From Paramacrobiotus metropolitanus (Eukaryota > Tardigrada > Eutardigrada > Parachela > Macrobiotidae), in contig NW_026570451.1 in the NCBI RefSeq assembly GCF_019649055.1, positions 53,166 to 117,165 on the forward strand: a stretch of 64,000 bases of DNA, given 5' to 3'. Made by a program: the position numbers and the translations under genes. Below are positions 1 through 9,995 of this stretch, piece by piece (position 1 is the stretch's first letter; the number at the start of each line of letters is the position of its first letter). Under the pieces are notes generated by a model. It saw only the letters and a list, made by a program, of their open reading frames with translations. It searched no databases and was not told the origin of the DNA.

Positions 1-2
1 CC

Positions 3-482
3 AAAGGGATCAAAGTACCAATGATTATTATCAAAAACTGTGCGAATGCGAATGGGGAACTAGTAAAGAATGCAGTGGGAAGTGGAAATTACGAATGCGA
101 AAACTTTTCAAAGCTGATGGCCGTTTGTGATCAGCTGTTGATAGTGAATCACGAATTTACTGTTCAAACGTTTTTCCGCGAACCCGCATTATCTGTATTA
201 TCTGTTGGACAGCCACAAGCACTTCCAGAGCCGGAACAGAGGTTTCTACGACCTCGTTGCGACGACAAAGATTATCGGGTCGTTGCAATCAACCGACTCA
301 TTTTACACTCAGCAGAAACAAGTGACCAGCACGTGCGGCTTTTCTTACTGGCGGTCAATAACAGTTATCCACCTATAAGCCACTTCGTCTACGATAAAGT
401 GGCAGTTATATACCAGCGTTGGCTGCAGACTTTGGTTTACCCGGAAGACTGGGCCGCAGTTCGAAATTTTCTTAACCTGTGA
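3..482 (+). CDS. 3' terminal exon of an unrecognised gene (partial)
   Basis: The frame is open from the window edge to a TGA at 480-482, about 159 codons, so the gene starts outside the window. An AATAAA polyadenylation signal follows at 501-506, only 19 bases after the stop, which supports a real 3' end. The protein is soluble in appearance, with no membrane segment, and ends in an aromatic-rich stretch (YQRWLQTLVYPEDWAAVRNF). I do not recognise the family and propose no function. Confidence 0.5.
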   Translation, partial: KGIKVPMIIIKNCANANGELVKNAVGSGNYECENFSKLMAVCDQLLIVNHEFTVQTFFREPALSVLSVGQPQALPEPEQRFLRPRCDDKDYRVVAINRLILHSAETSDQHVRLFLLAVNNSYPPISHFVYDKVAVIYQRWLQTLVYPEDWAAVRNFLNL

Positions 483-646
483 GTACCGTTGTTTGACTTC
501 AATAAAGTGCATTCTAAAGGGAAAATAGATTTGAAAATGAATTGGTCGTAGTCATTGTCTCTTGACCTTTAAAGTTTTGATACGAATGCGATGTATTAGT
601 GGTCTAAGGTTATAAAGGGTAGTTCATATTTATATTGTTCTTGTAG

Positions 647-688
647 TATTGAGGCGCGCTGTTACAATATTGAGGCGCGCTGTTACAA
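647..688. repeat. Tandem repeat, 2 x 21 bp
   Basis: The unit TATTGAGGCGCGCTGTTACAA occurs at 647-667 and again at 668-688 without a mismatch. It abuts and slightly overlaps the left arm of the palindrome at 686-782, so the two may belong to one foldback-type insertion. Confidence 0.85.
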
Positions 689-782
689 ACAACCAAATCT
701 TTTTCTAGAAAATGGAGTGGTCAGCCTGAATATTGTATTCAGGCTGACCACTCCATTTTCTAGCAAAACATTTGGTTGTTTG
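686..782. repeat. Near-perfect inverted repeat (foldback palindrome, 97 bp)
   Basis: The left arm begins CAAACAACCAAAT and the right arm ends ATTTGGTTGTTTG. The arms are about 46 bases each, centred near 733, with only a few mismatches around 699-704 and 763-769. As RNA this would form one long hairpin. I see no clear target-site duplication. It could be a foldback MITE, a hairpin precursor or a rearrangement product. Confidence 0.85.
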
Positions 783-1531
783 CTAAATTTGGTTCCTTCT
801 TTGCAAGTACAGTGTTGCGGTATCGAGCAATGCACTGGAGTCCTGCACTCGATAAGTCTTCAATCTTTCAGGCTACGCCCATTTCTGCCGATTTCCATAG
901 AGTTTTATTTGCACAGTATTCCAGCCTGTTTGCCTTTTAGCCGAGTGTCTCAGCTGTGGTTACATGTTGGATAATGGATACTACACTATATTTAACTACT
1001 ACGACTATTACTTCAAACTTCGTCTGCCATAATTATACATAATTATCATATTATGCTTGCTGGTTTCAACCGTGTAGCGCCTACGTAATAGTCAAGATAG
1101 TCTCATGCTCATAGTCTCATACTCGTCGTCCAGAGATTCGATTGTATTGTACTAAACGGGTTGCGGAAAACGGTGTACTGATTTTCAGGCCATTTGAACA
1201 ACCTGCGGCCGTAGAATTACCAAAGCCTCTTACGTATAGTGTCACGGGCACACTATGCGATTGTTACTCCAGTCTTCGCTATTGCTACAGCCGAAGTTTA
1301 GATATCGGTGCCCTCGTAAACGCTAATTTCCGTATCCCCCCGTATACAGTACTAAAGAAACTGTTAACGTTAACTGTTGTTACTGCCGCTCTACAGGAGT
1401 ACAGACTGAATCGAACTTTGCTCCTGTAGGGCGACAGCGTCGACAAGGCTATATACGGTAACAGCTGCTAAGAATGTTGTAGCTGATTGCGGTTACACTT
1501 CGAAGCATTAATGCCAGTTATTTTCTAACAG
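783..1531. other. Intergenic, no supported gene
   Basis: An open frame at 1142-1429 (+) has no start context and no recognisable protein. It contains an acceptor-like site near 1188 and might be an eroded exon of the same gene as the candidate exon at 1532-1670, but I cannot support it. Confidence 0.4.
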
Positions 1532-1670
1532 ATTCAGCGGATTTCACTTGGATGGAAGCCTGCAACGATGGGATACACTGGATCTCAGAAAGCTGAACAT
1601 CCCTGCTTTAAACAGACTAACTTTAGCGGCGATAGATGAAACTTTTAAGGATGCAGACAATGACTACTAA
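1532..1670 (+). CDS. Candidate 3' terminal exon, protein not recognised
   Basis: A pyrimidine-rich acceptor (TTATTTTCTAACAG) ends at 1531 and is followed by an open frame of about 45 codons to a TAA at 1668-1670. The peptide contains LDLRKLNIPALNRLTL, which resembles a leucine-rich-repeat segment. Upstream exons could not be assigned. It could be a chance frame or the remnant of a decayed gene. Confidence 0.25.
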
Positions 1671-4151
1671 CCGTTAACAGCTTTGATGCTTTCGCCGTTA
1701 CTGACTCGTCGTTCGTTTGCCAATTATTTTTGTCTGTTTGAAGGTTGCAACGTACGATGTTCTCTCTGGCACACAGATCTTCGCAAAACTTTCTAGACAG
1801 AAAACGAGAGAAACAGTATTTCGCCATCGCATGGATATAGCGCAAGAGGGCGGGGCTTTAAAATTTAGTCTAAGCCTCTCGCAGATGTGCAAGGACACTG
1901 GTCAGTTGCACGATTCTTACAAAATTAGGGGTGGGTCTCAGTTTCGAAGCGAATTTTCGCTATGGTATGGTTGATCAACCGGCGCACGAGATGGCTGTAA
2001 GCAGTGGCCACCCCGAAGACACTTCGCGAAGTGGGTCGCTGTATCGCAGGAGATTCGCTTCAAATCTGAGAGCACCCTAAGGTTTTTCTAAAAGAATGCG
2101 TAATGTTTTCAGAGTATTTTTTCATGAAAAACCTGAGTAATAAAAGGAAATTCTGATTTGAAGAAAATTCTAAACTGGGCTAGCGCTTAAAAATTTATGC
2201 TACTGGACAGTGGTCAAATCACCAGAGACAAGACTTCCAATAAATATTAAAATTGGAATGCGTCGGTTTCACTAAAATCATGTATGATATGTTTTCGTAA
2301 CCCATACAGCTATCATATAGGCCGTATCTGAGAAAATTTGTAATACGAAAGTAATTAAGGGAAATCATAAGTTTAGCAGCTGCTTTTGCCAATTAAACTA
2401 TCTGAATTCCACATTGCCAACTGACCTGCAGCCGCACAGAATATACGAGAACATTATTAACGGTTGGAAGGCAGTAACCTTTACATTCACCAGACATCTT
2501 CTGAAATTCCCTGTTGTATACTTAACCTTCTTACCGTTTTCACGGGTTCTGTCGCTATGGATTTGAGGGTTAAAGTTACCTGGTTCGCACATTATGTTTA
2601 GGCTTCTTTAGGGTTTTAGAAATAGACATACAAAGTAGCTAAAAATTTAGAAATAGACATAGCTGGTAGTATTCCTTTGGGATTGTTGCTTACTATTCTG
2701 GATACGAACCCGGTTCTGACGGTAGCTGTCTAAAATACCTTATTTGCTTCGAAAGTAAGTACAAAATAAGTTCCAGGTTCGCATACGAGTATGTGTATCT
2801 CGCACTTATCTTAATGTGTAAAGCCTGCCTTAACCGGTGCATGCCTTCAACGAAGTACTGGGTAAGCGGAATTCTGAAACAGCTGGATACCATCGTAATT
2901 TTCTGTACTTATCCTAGCAGCGAAATTTGTTCATGTTGCCGTAGTTACGAATTTACGGGGATTATTCATGATATAAGAGCTTTATTGCCTTTTGCCGCAC
3001 CACTGCCACCACTGTGCTGCGCCCGTATTTTTGCTACCAGCATTTTCGGTTGCGTTAGGGCATTTTCGTTGTGACTTCGAGCTTCGAGAGTTTTTGTACT
3101 TTGTTTGAACTGGAGAAAGTCTGAATCACACCTGCAGAATCGTCCTGTCTGCTCTGCTTGTTGATCGCCCTTTGACCCTATCGCTTTTCGCTATCCTTGA
3201 ATACTTGATAATTTTAAAAAGGAATTTAGGAGTCGATGTACGATGTAGTCAGTAATGCCAGTAAACGTGACCTTTACGTTTCTTCTTATAAATTATTATT
3301 GATTTTTATTCTATGAAGTACAGTTATACCGTATGTCTATAACAACAACCCATGATAATACTCAAATTAAGTACCCACAGTATTAAGTTCTGGATTTTCA
3401 GTGGTTTCGTGCGAGACCGAAGGGAACAATACTGCATGACCGACAGACAGACAAAAACGCCGTATTCTTGTACCTATAGAGTCTTACTTTATGTTTTCTA
3501 TACAGTTGAAATTCATACACTAAATGCTATAATTTTTTTAATATATTACGTTTTTATTTATATTTATATAATCTTTTTTATTTATGTGACCGACGGACAG
3601 ATTAGTACGTGACCGACGGACAGACAAAATTCCAGTTTCCTTGAACATAGAGGACCTTCGCTTCGCTCCGGTCGATTAGATATGTACGGTGATAGTGAAT
3701 GGCCTCTAGATAAAGCCATAAAGGTCATCCACGAGCAGATGTTCATGGATGACCTTTACTGGCAGTCTGTCATATTATGAGTTATGCATGTACATAGTGT
3801 GCGTACAACTAGTTCAGAATACTACTGTAGTAATTAAGTACTTAGCACCTGCTCTACGAGTGTATTTACTTCGTACCTGCTCTACGAATAAATCAGATAC
3901 ATTATAATTATCTATATTTTCTTCACACGTAAATATCTTATACATAGCAGCAAACGTCTTTATTTGCTTCGGAAATCATTTACATTTCTTATAACTCTAA
4001 CTCCAGTATTCTAATACTAACTTTGAAAGATGAAATATCGTCGCAAAAGCAGAATGCCACATTATTAAAAACCTGCATAAAAAAAACCTGATTACAGTGT
4101 ATGTCGCTCGCGATCGGGTGCAAACAGGAGCAACCATTTTTGGCGATGGCA
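1671..4151. other. Intergenic, AT-rich; short dispersed motif
   Basis: No gene is supported here; the short frames lack starts, splice context or protein-like composition. The motif GACCGACNGACAGACAAA recurs at about 3438-3458, 3588-3600 and 3611-3628, which is typical of a fragmented repetitive element. Confidence 0.5.
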
Positions 4152-4352
4152 TCATATAACCGCGCAGTGTCCGCTGCAGTTGGTACATAAAGGGACTGTA
4201 CGAGTCCACATCCCAAATTCCCAATCATGTTGATTGTTGCGGATAACGATTGAAGAAGTTGTAGGTTGGCATGGAACGGCTTCCATAAGCACCATACTTA
4301 ACAGAGTCACACCGTACAGGGATATAACAATCCAAACCTGGAGCTTATGCAC
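4152..4352 (-). CDS. Candidate small secreted peptide
   Basis: A 66-codon frame starts at an ATG (4350-4352). Its first 27 or so residues (MHKLQVWIVISLYGVTLLS and on) have the hydrophobic profile of a signal peptide. Four cysteines follow, three of them close together (LCTNCSGHC), ending eight codons before the stop or very near it. A peptide hormone or effector would fit, but the frames on either side are also open, so a downstream exon or a frameshift is possible. Confidence 0.3.
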   Translation of the reverse strand: MHKLQVWIVISLYGVTLLSMVLMEAVPCQPTTSSIVIRNNQHDWEFGMWTRTVPLCTNCSGHCAVI

Positions 4353-4562
4353 AGACTATAGAACGATTTTGCAAATTTGTTCTATGACGAATATTATGCG
4401 AATATCAAAATGTGAAATACAGTAGATAAGAATAGGTGTACTGTAATCTGTCTTAAAATAAGTGAAATCCGTTGCACATAATAAGAACGCAATGTAAAGG
4501 GTACAGTAAATAAGCACCTGCTGTATCAGAGAAACCTTTATGCGAGTACCGGTAATTACGAG

Positions 4563-4862
4563 CAGGCCCGTCTTCAGCTTTTGGAAGGGGGTGGCGCACG
4601 ACTTTACGCCAGCTGCGCCAATTGAAAAATGGCAGAAAATTTGAGAAAAATCGTAGAAAAGTGGCTCCCACTTTTCTATGATTTTCCTCGTTTTTTAAGC
4701 CATTTTCTACGATTTTCTTTGAAAATTTCGGTGCGCCCCTTGCGCCAGTCCGATTTTCTTGCATCTGCGCCAGTTTTTGCGCCGGCTCAATTTTTTCAAA
4801 AACTTCCGCTCCGGTTTGGGGTGGGGCGCGCCAGTGCTCCACCCCTCTTAAAGACGGGCCTG
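4563..4862. mobile_element. hAT-like MITE, 300 bp
   Basis: The element begins CAGGCCCGTCTT and ends AAGACGGGCCTG, a perfect 12-bp terminal inverted repeat. It is flanked on both sides by ATTACGAG (4555-4562 and 4863-4870), an 8-bp target-site duplication. Eight-base duplications and CAGG-type ends are the hallmarks of the hAT superfamily. There is no transposase frame, so it is non-autonomous. An internal partly inverted segment (GTAGAAAAGTGG / CCCACTTTTCTA) lies around 4656-4680. Confidence 0.9.
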
Positions 4863-4870
4863 ATTACGAG

Positions 4871-5924
4871 TATTTAAACCGTACGAATGCGTCAGTGAAT
4901 GTATTACGTGCTGTGAATATTTTATAGTAAATATTTTATATTAAATTTCAATACGAATATGTATATGCTTATTGATCGATAATATTCTCAGTCAAATAAG
5001 GAACTGCGTACAATAATACTGCATACGACTGATACGAGTATATTATTTTGTTCGATTGTGACTTTCGCTGCTTAATTATTAAAATTATGAAAGTATGCTA
5101 TGTCGTATCGTATGTACTCTAGCATTTCAGGATAATAATTAAGAAATACTACTCTAGAGTACATACGAATTACGATACGGTACTAGTCTACTACGAGTAG
5201 AGCTACTATTACAGCACAGAGCTACTTACCTATACGAGTTATATCGACTAATAAAAATGCAAACGAAATATTAATATTATTTATTGGGATAAATTGCAGA
5301 AAGTATCGAAGATTGTGAAATTGATGACAACAACTATTCAGTAATTTTCAGAAATTCAGAAACTGACAGTACAACGAATCAATAATTTTAAAATGCGTAA
5401 AACATTCACTTTTCTGCGTTGTCGTCGTTATGTTAGCTGTATCTTTATGCCCAGTGTTTGTTGAGACCTTCTACAGAAAATTCATTACGATGTATCTTAA
5501 GCACTACCAAACAAAAATACTTGTACAAAAAGTAAGTAAGTAATTCCACAGCACCGTTGTTAATGCGCTTTAATTCAACACTTTGACTCCATACAACATA
5601 CACCTCAAGAAAATGGGTTAAATCAATTATGGAATTTTCTTAAGCAGAGAGCCACACAATCTAAATGGCAAACCGAAACCTCAAAAACATATTAAAACCT
5701 TCTCATTGTTAGCATAGCTGCCAGAGCATACAGCATACAGACTGTCTGCGCTTACATAATAAAAATCCGAACAGTTAACAAAAACTATGAGACGTCAGAC
5801 AAAGCGCACAACCGCAAGATCCATCACCAGTTATGAGAAAACTCCCGTTATTATCCTTCGAAAATGAACGACAGGCAAGCAGCGATAAACAGAGAGCGGA
5901 GACAATGAGATGCCGATGTGCCGT
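4871..5924. other. Intergenic, very AT-rich
   Basis: No coding frame, RNA gene or mobile element is recognisable. There are several short GTACNNTACG-like inverted stretches. Part of this region is probably the 3' UTR of the GST gene. Confidence 0.5.
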
Positions 5925-7820
5925 TTACAATCCGATATCGTAGTTAGCTTTGCCATCCACGTAGGCGCTCTTGATGAACGGCACCATGATTTCCGACGGA
6001 AAGACGATGTCGGCGATGGCCGGCTCCTTCAGCATCTTCTGCATCCAGGCGTGCAGTTTAGGATAGTCGCGCTCCATCTTCAGATCGACACTGCGCACTT
6101 CACACACCGGCGCGATACGTTCGAACCACGGCCAAATCATCACGTCCACGAAACCCATCTTGTCGCCTGCAGATAACAACGAAGTTATAGAACGACAAAA
6201 ACTGGGAACGAATAACTTGAATGTAACGTGTACATGCATGAGAATCTAATTCAACCAACAGAAATTAATCCATGTAAACTAATACTCAGATATTATAGAT
6301 TCATTTATTTATTTATTTTTGGGACAGAAATCAATTCAGTTATTGGCTCATCAAAACCGACGTACAGTACAAGAAAACTGAAAAGTCAACAGAACTGTTT
6401 ATCTAAAAAATTAAAAGAATCTGAAAGTCTAAAAATTAAAAGGTAAATCGCGCAAAAATAAGATCAGAATAAATCTGTGAATATACGATAGAAATGAAAG
6501 AACAGGATGCAACTCGAACGGGAACAGTGCTCACAGATACGTTCACAACGCTTACCTGCGAAATATTGACCAGTCAATGATTCCTCCACTTCTTTCAGGC
6601 CCTTTTTCAGCTCCTCGACTTTCTCTTTGTCACCCTTAGCGCCAACCGCGTTCAAATTGTTGATAAACTATAACACAGATCAAATAAATCGAAATAATAA
6701 TTAAATAACCTGAAAAACGGAGGAAGATATGCCGGCGCAATAATGTCGCATTCAAGTTCTGTCGACGGAAAAAGTTCGCATACCTATACAGTATACTCTG
6801 TACACCACGATATTATACAGATTACAGAATACTCTGTAATAACGTAAAAGCACGACGAATAGATTAACCGTAAAATTTCAGTCAGGAAGTTCACTAGAAA
6901 AAATAGTATTCAACGAGATGTTTATAAAAGTGAGTTACAATAGCAAGAATTAATTTTCTAATGCTGATAATCATTCACAAAGAATTTCTTTCGATACGGC
7001 AAATGTTTTAAAACAGAAAAGTTTATTCATCATTCGTTAGAATGATACCTTTTGAGTAATGACTTCGATAGCCACCTTCTGACGAGCCTTTTCGTATTCA
7101 TCTTTCGGCAACAGTTTCGGCTCATTGGGGAAATGCTCATCGACATACTCGGCGACAATCAGCGACTCGAAGACCGGTTGCGGCTTCCCGGGCTCGTGCA
7201 GCGTCGGCACCTTGCCCAGTGGGTTGTGATGGGCCATGTACCATTCCGGCTTCTCCGTCAGGTTGATGTTCACAATTTCGTATCTGCAGCGATAACAATA
7301 ACTAAACAAAAACATCAGTCCAACACGCCGGCATTCTTGGAAATCCGCAACGAAATAACAACATTAATACGAAAATAACATTTTCTAGTGCTACGTATGA
7401 CTAGTAATATAAATTTTATATAAATTTGCTGCCATGTGACGGAATATTAGTACACAAAACAGAAAGCATTACTGTACTGATGAGAATTGAAAATATGCGG
7501 GAGAAAGTGTAAAACAATGAGTGGGTACAGTATAGTACCTGCATGCCACTGTTCAAGAAACAAATAGAAGTATCCGAAATTATTTAAAAAAATAATATAC
7601 CTAACATTTCCAATACATACATTCATATGTACAAGGTACATAAGTTACTTTAGCATTCACTAATAATTACGTGTATTACAATTCAGTTATACGAGTAATA
7701 TGCGCACACTTACGGGATTTTTTTTATGTTCAGCGTCAAACGAGCCCGTTCAGCGTGTGGACAAAAGCGGTTGCTAAAGAGACACAGTTGCTTAGCGTCC
7801 AGCGTTGGTTTCTGCGAACC
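5925..7820 (-). CDS. Omega-class glutathione S-transferase
   Basis: Four exons on the minus strand are recognised: about 7820-7714, 7283-7049, 6667-6556 and 6166-5925. All have GT-AG borders and matching phases. The first carries the omega active site RFCPHAERARLTLN, whose catalytic cysteine would form the mixed disulfide with glutathione, followed by NHNPLGKVP-like and ESLIVAEYVDE glutathione-site motifs in the second (seen as HHNPLGKVPTLHEPG and FESLIVAEYVDEHFP). The last holds the helical domain signature MIWPWFERI and ends KANYDIGL like animal GSTO proteins. The expected roles are thiol transfer and dehydroascorbate or arsenate reduction in the cytosol. I find no in-frame ATG before the first exon: the open frame simply runs back towards the upstream gene. 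The start is therefore missing, in an unseen exon, or supplied by trans-splicing. Confidence 0.9.
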
Positions 7821-7884
7821 TACAACCACCAAGCATGAAAATGATTCTAAGATGCTGCGGAAAGAATTCTGGAACGTTTGGAAT

Positions 7885-8535
7885 TCATGTCAGCAGTTTA
7901 CCGGTTGCATAGTGTGCCGGTTCCGCGAATTGTTTCAAAATATCCCCCAAAGCATCTTGCACCGTGGATCCGGAGTCATTCTCCTTAAAAAATCTGATCC
8001 CCAGGACAGCCTCTGTCTGGCGATGGCATACAACGTATGCCGGCTGCAAGAAAAAAATTGATGACTAGTCTTATTGTTAGTATTACCAGGGAAAACTGGG
8101 AATCGGCCTTTAACGCGCTTCTAGGAGCAGTCCATATATTACGTACGCAATAAACCAGGGACGGAAGGGTGCCAATAATGTCACAGCAGTGACAGCACCA
8201 TAAGTGGAATATGTCGGATATTAGAGAATAGGGTCAAAATTTTTCCGAAAATCTGCGCACGTGATTTTTAGACCGTCCCTTAACAGTTTATCATGGCGGT
8301 ATGCACTTACAATACGCGTGACACCATATCGCTCACAATCAGCAACACCGTCTGGGTAGTCCAGGAATTCAGGGTACTGAAAATCCACAGTAAACTTCTC
8401 CGTGAAGTGCATCTTATTCGATACCCAAATATCAAACATTTTGGGACCACCACGGCGACCACGCAGACCGGATGTTGTACGAGGATCGTTTTTGGATGGT
8501 AAGAATGTGATTACGTTCACTGCCAATTTGACCAT
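7885..8535 (-). CDS. Small protein with thioredoxin-fold-like segment
   Basis: Two exons, 8535-8311 and 8043-7885, are joined in phase 0 by a GTAAGT donor and a polypyrimidine CTTGCAG acceptor, giving about 127 residues. At the junction lies CERYGVTRIPAYVV, which resembles the segment before and after the cis-proline of thioredoxin-fold proteins. No CxxC pair is visible, so a redox function is not supported; the first exon may not be the true first one. A possible 5' UTR intron acceptor (TCTCTGCAG) lies just upstream. The stop codon is only about 70 bases from the first recognised codon of the GST on the same strand, which is tight enough for an operon-like pair. The family is otherwise not recognised. 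Confidence 0.6.
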
Positions 8536-8862
8536 TTTCCGATAATATTAGTCTCGCTCAATCTTCAACTCCCTGCAGAGATACCGTTAGCTGAACTTCG
8601 CTCTACAAAAGGGAAAAAGGGAAATCTGCTCCTCGGGCAACAAAAAATTACAATCAGTCAGCACGTTAAAGGATCATAGGAAGCCGCCATCGAACTTACA
8701 GAAAGCACGCAGGCTATTTATCAAATGAGAATCCACGATTATTCAGCTTCGGCATGTGATAAAAGCGATCGGCTAGTAAATCCACACTGAACACAGGCTG
8801 TTCTGTCAAAGTACGGTGGTAAAGATATTAAAATATTGTAAATAACCGGAATATCCGTTATT

Positions 8863-9879
8863 ATGGCTAAAAGTCCTAAAACGGAAGCATCTCAAAAAAT
8901 GATGAATGAGATCGAAAATGCTGGAGCATGGTAAAAAACCAGCCTACAGCAAAATGCCACTGACCCGAAGCGTCGATCGGTGCTAGTGGCAGTCTGGGTT
9001 TGTCCGACAATGCAAGATTCGTGACTCGATAGCAGTGACCAGTGTTGGCCCGTCTTACAACTTCGGCTCCCGGCCCGTTTCCGTCCCGTAAACTAGCCAG
9101 AACGGGACCGTCTCCCGTTAAATCCCGGCCCGTATATCTGCCATAGACTTAGTATGGCGGTTCACGTCCCGGCCCGTCCCGTTGGAAAGCTCAAACCGGA
9201 CCCGTTTTCCGTAGTCGGCTCCGACCCGTAAAAGTTAGCCAACACTGGCAGTGACCGTACTTAATTGGCGGTCTGGCCGTGAAATACCATGCATGTGCCG
9301 GTATGCTTTCTCGTACATACAGTCGTGCTACAGTACTGTATGTCGGTGTGCATACTCGTACTGTACTTACATAGATTTGATCAAAACATTTGCTTGGAAG
9401 TGAAAAACATTTGGTTGTAAATAAAAGCATTTGTCTGTAAAAAAAAACATTGTTTGTAACATTTGATTGGAAATTAAAAAGCATTTCTTTTTTTATTATT
9501 TGTTTGCAAAACGTCTGCGCGATTGGTACACCATAAGTTACAGCAGCTTTTCGTTTCAAAAACTCTGGTTTAATCCAATGCACACGAAAAAAAAATAATA
9601 TTTATATGTCGATTGTGGGAGTGTAACAATTATTACTCTTCAGTGAACGGAATAGCAGAACTTGCAGCAAGAACACTATCTTTTTCCTTTTTAGCTGCAA
9701 CACTCATACTCTGGATTCTGTTACTGTACTTACTAACCGGTAGATCAAATTCTGCATCTCGCAATATCGCACATGACAATCAACACCCGAAATATTCATA
9801 TCCTGCACGAATTACGATGGATACAGTCATACCGATACCCGAAAAAGGTGCAGATTTATTAGTATTTGACCAGTGGTGA
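8863..9879 (+). CDS. Tentative gene: small first exon plus membrane-segment exon
   Basis: An ATG at 8863 opens a 23-codon coding-like stretch (MAKSPKTEASQKMMNEIENA) ending at a GTAAAA donor after 8930. At 9648-9879 a frame follows a CTCTTCAG acceptor, with one hydrophobic helix (LSFSFLAATLILWILLLYLL) and a polar tail ending LVFDQW before a TGA. The phases of the two pieces do not match as seen, so they may be unrelated. A MITE lies in the intervening DNA. Low confidence. Confidence 0.25.
9040..9247. mobile_element. hAT-like MITE, 208 bp
   Basis: The terminal inverted repeats are CAGTGTTGGC and GCCAACACTG. The flanks carry an 8-bp duplication GCAGTGAC at 9032-9039 and 9248-9255. The interior is GC-rich and full of CCCGGCCCGT variants, with no coding capacity. 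The ends differ from those of the elements at 4563 and 12665, so this is a separate family. Confidence 0.9.
9256..9600. other. Intergenic with degenerate CATTTGGTTGT-type tandem motif
   Basis: At about 9385-9485 a loose array of CATTTG(G/C)TTGTAAA-like units alternates with A-runs; the same core occurs in the arms of the palindrome at 686-782. A 130-codon minus-strand frame covers it but is explained by the repeat. Confidence 0.5.
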
Positions 9880-9995
9880 CCAGCATGTTTATGCCACTCA
9901 TTATGTGGAAGGAAAGTACTACGGATTTAAGCCATTATCAGCCACAGCGGTTTAATTAAACCAATCAAACAATGGAACTGCACACTAAATCAGAA

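Noticed and set aside
1142-1429. 95-codon plus-strand frame
   Set aside because: No start context, domain or splice support strong enough; at most an eroded exon.
9191-9583. 130-codon minus-strand frame
   Set aside because: It runs through a degenerate tandem repeat and part of a MITE, with no protein-like conservation.
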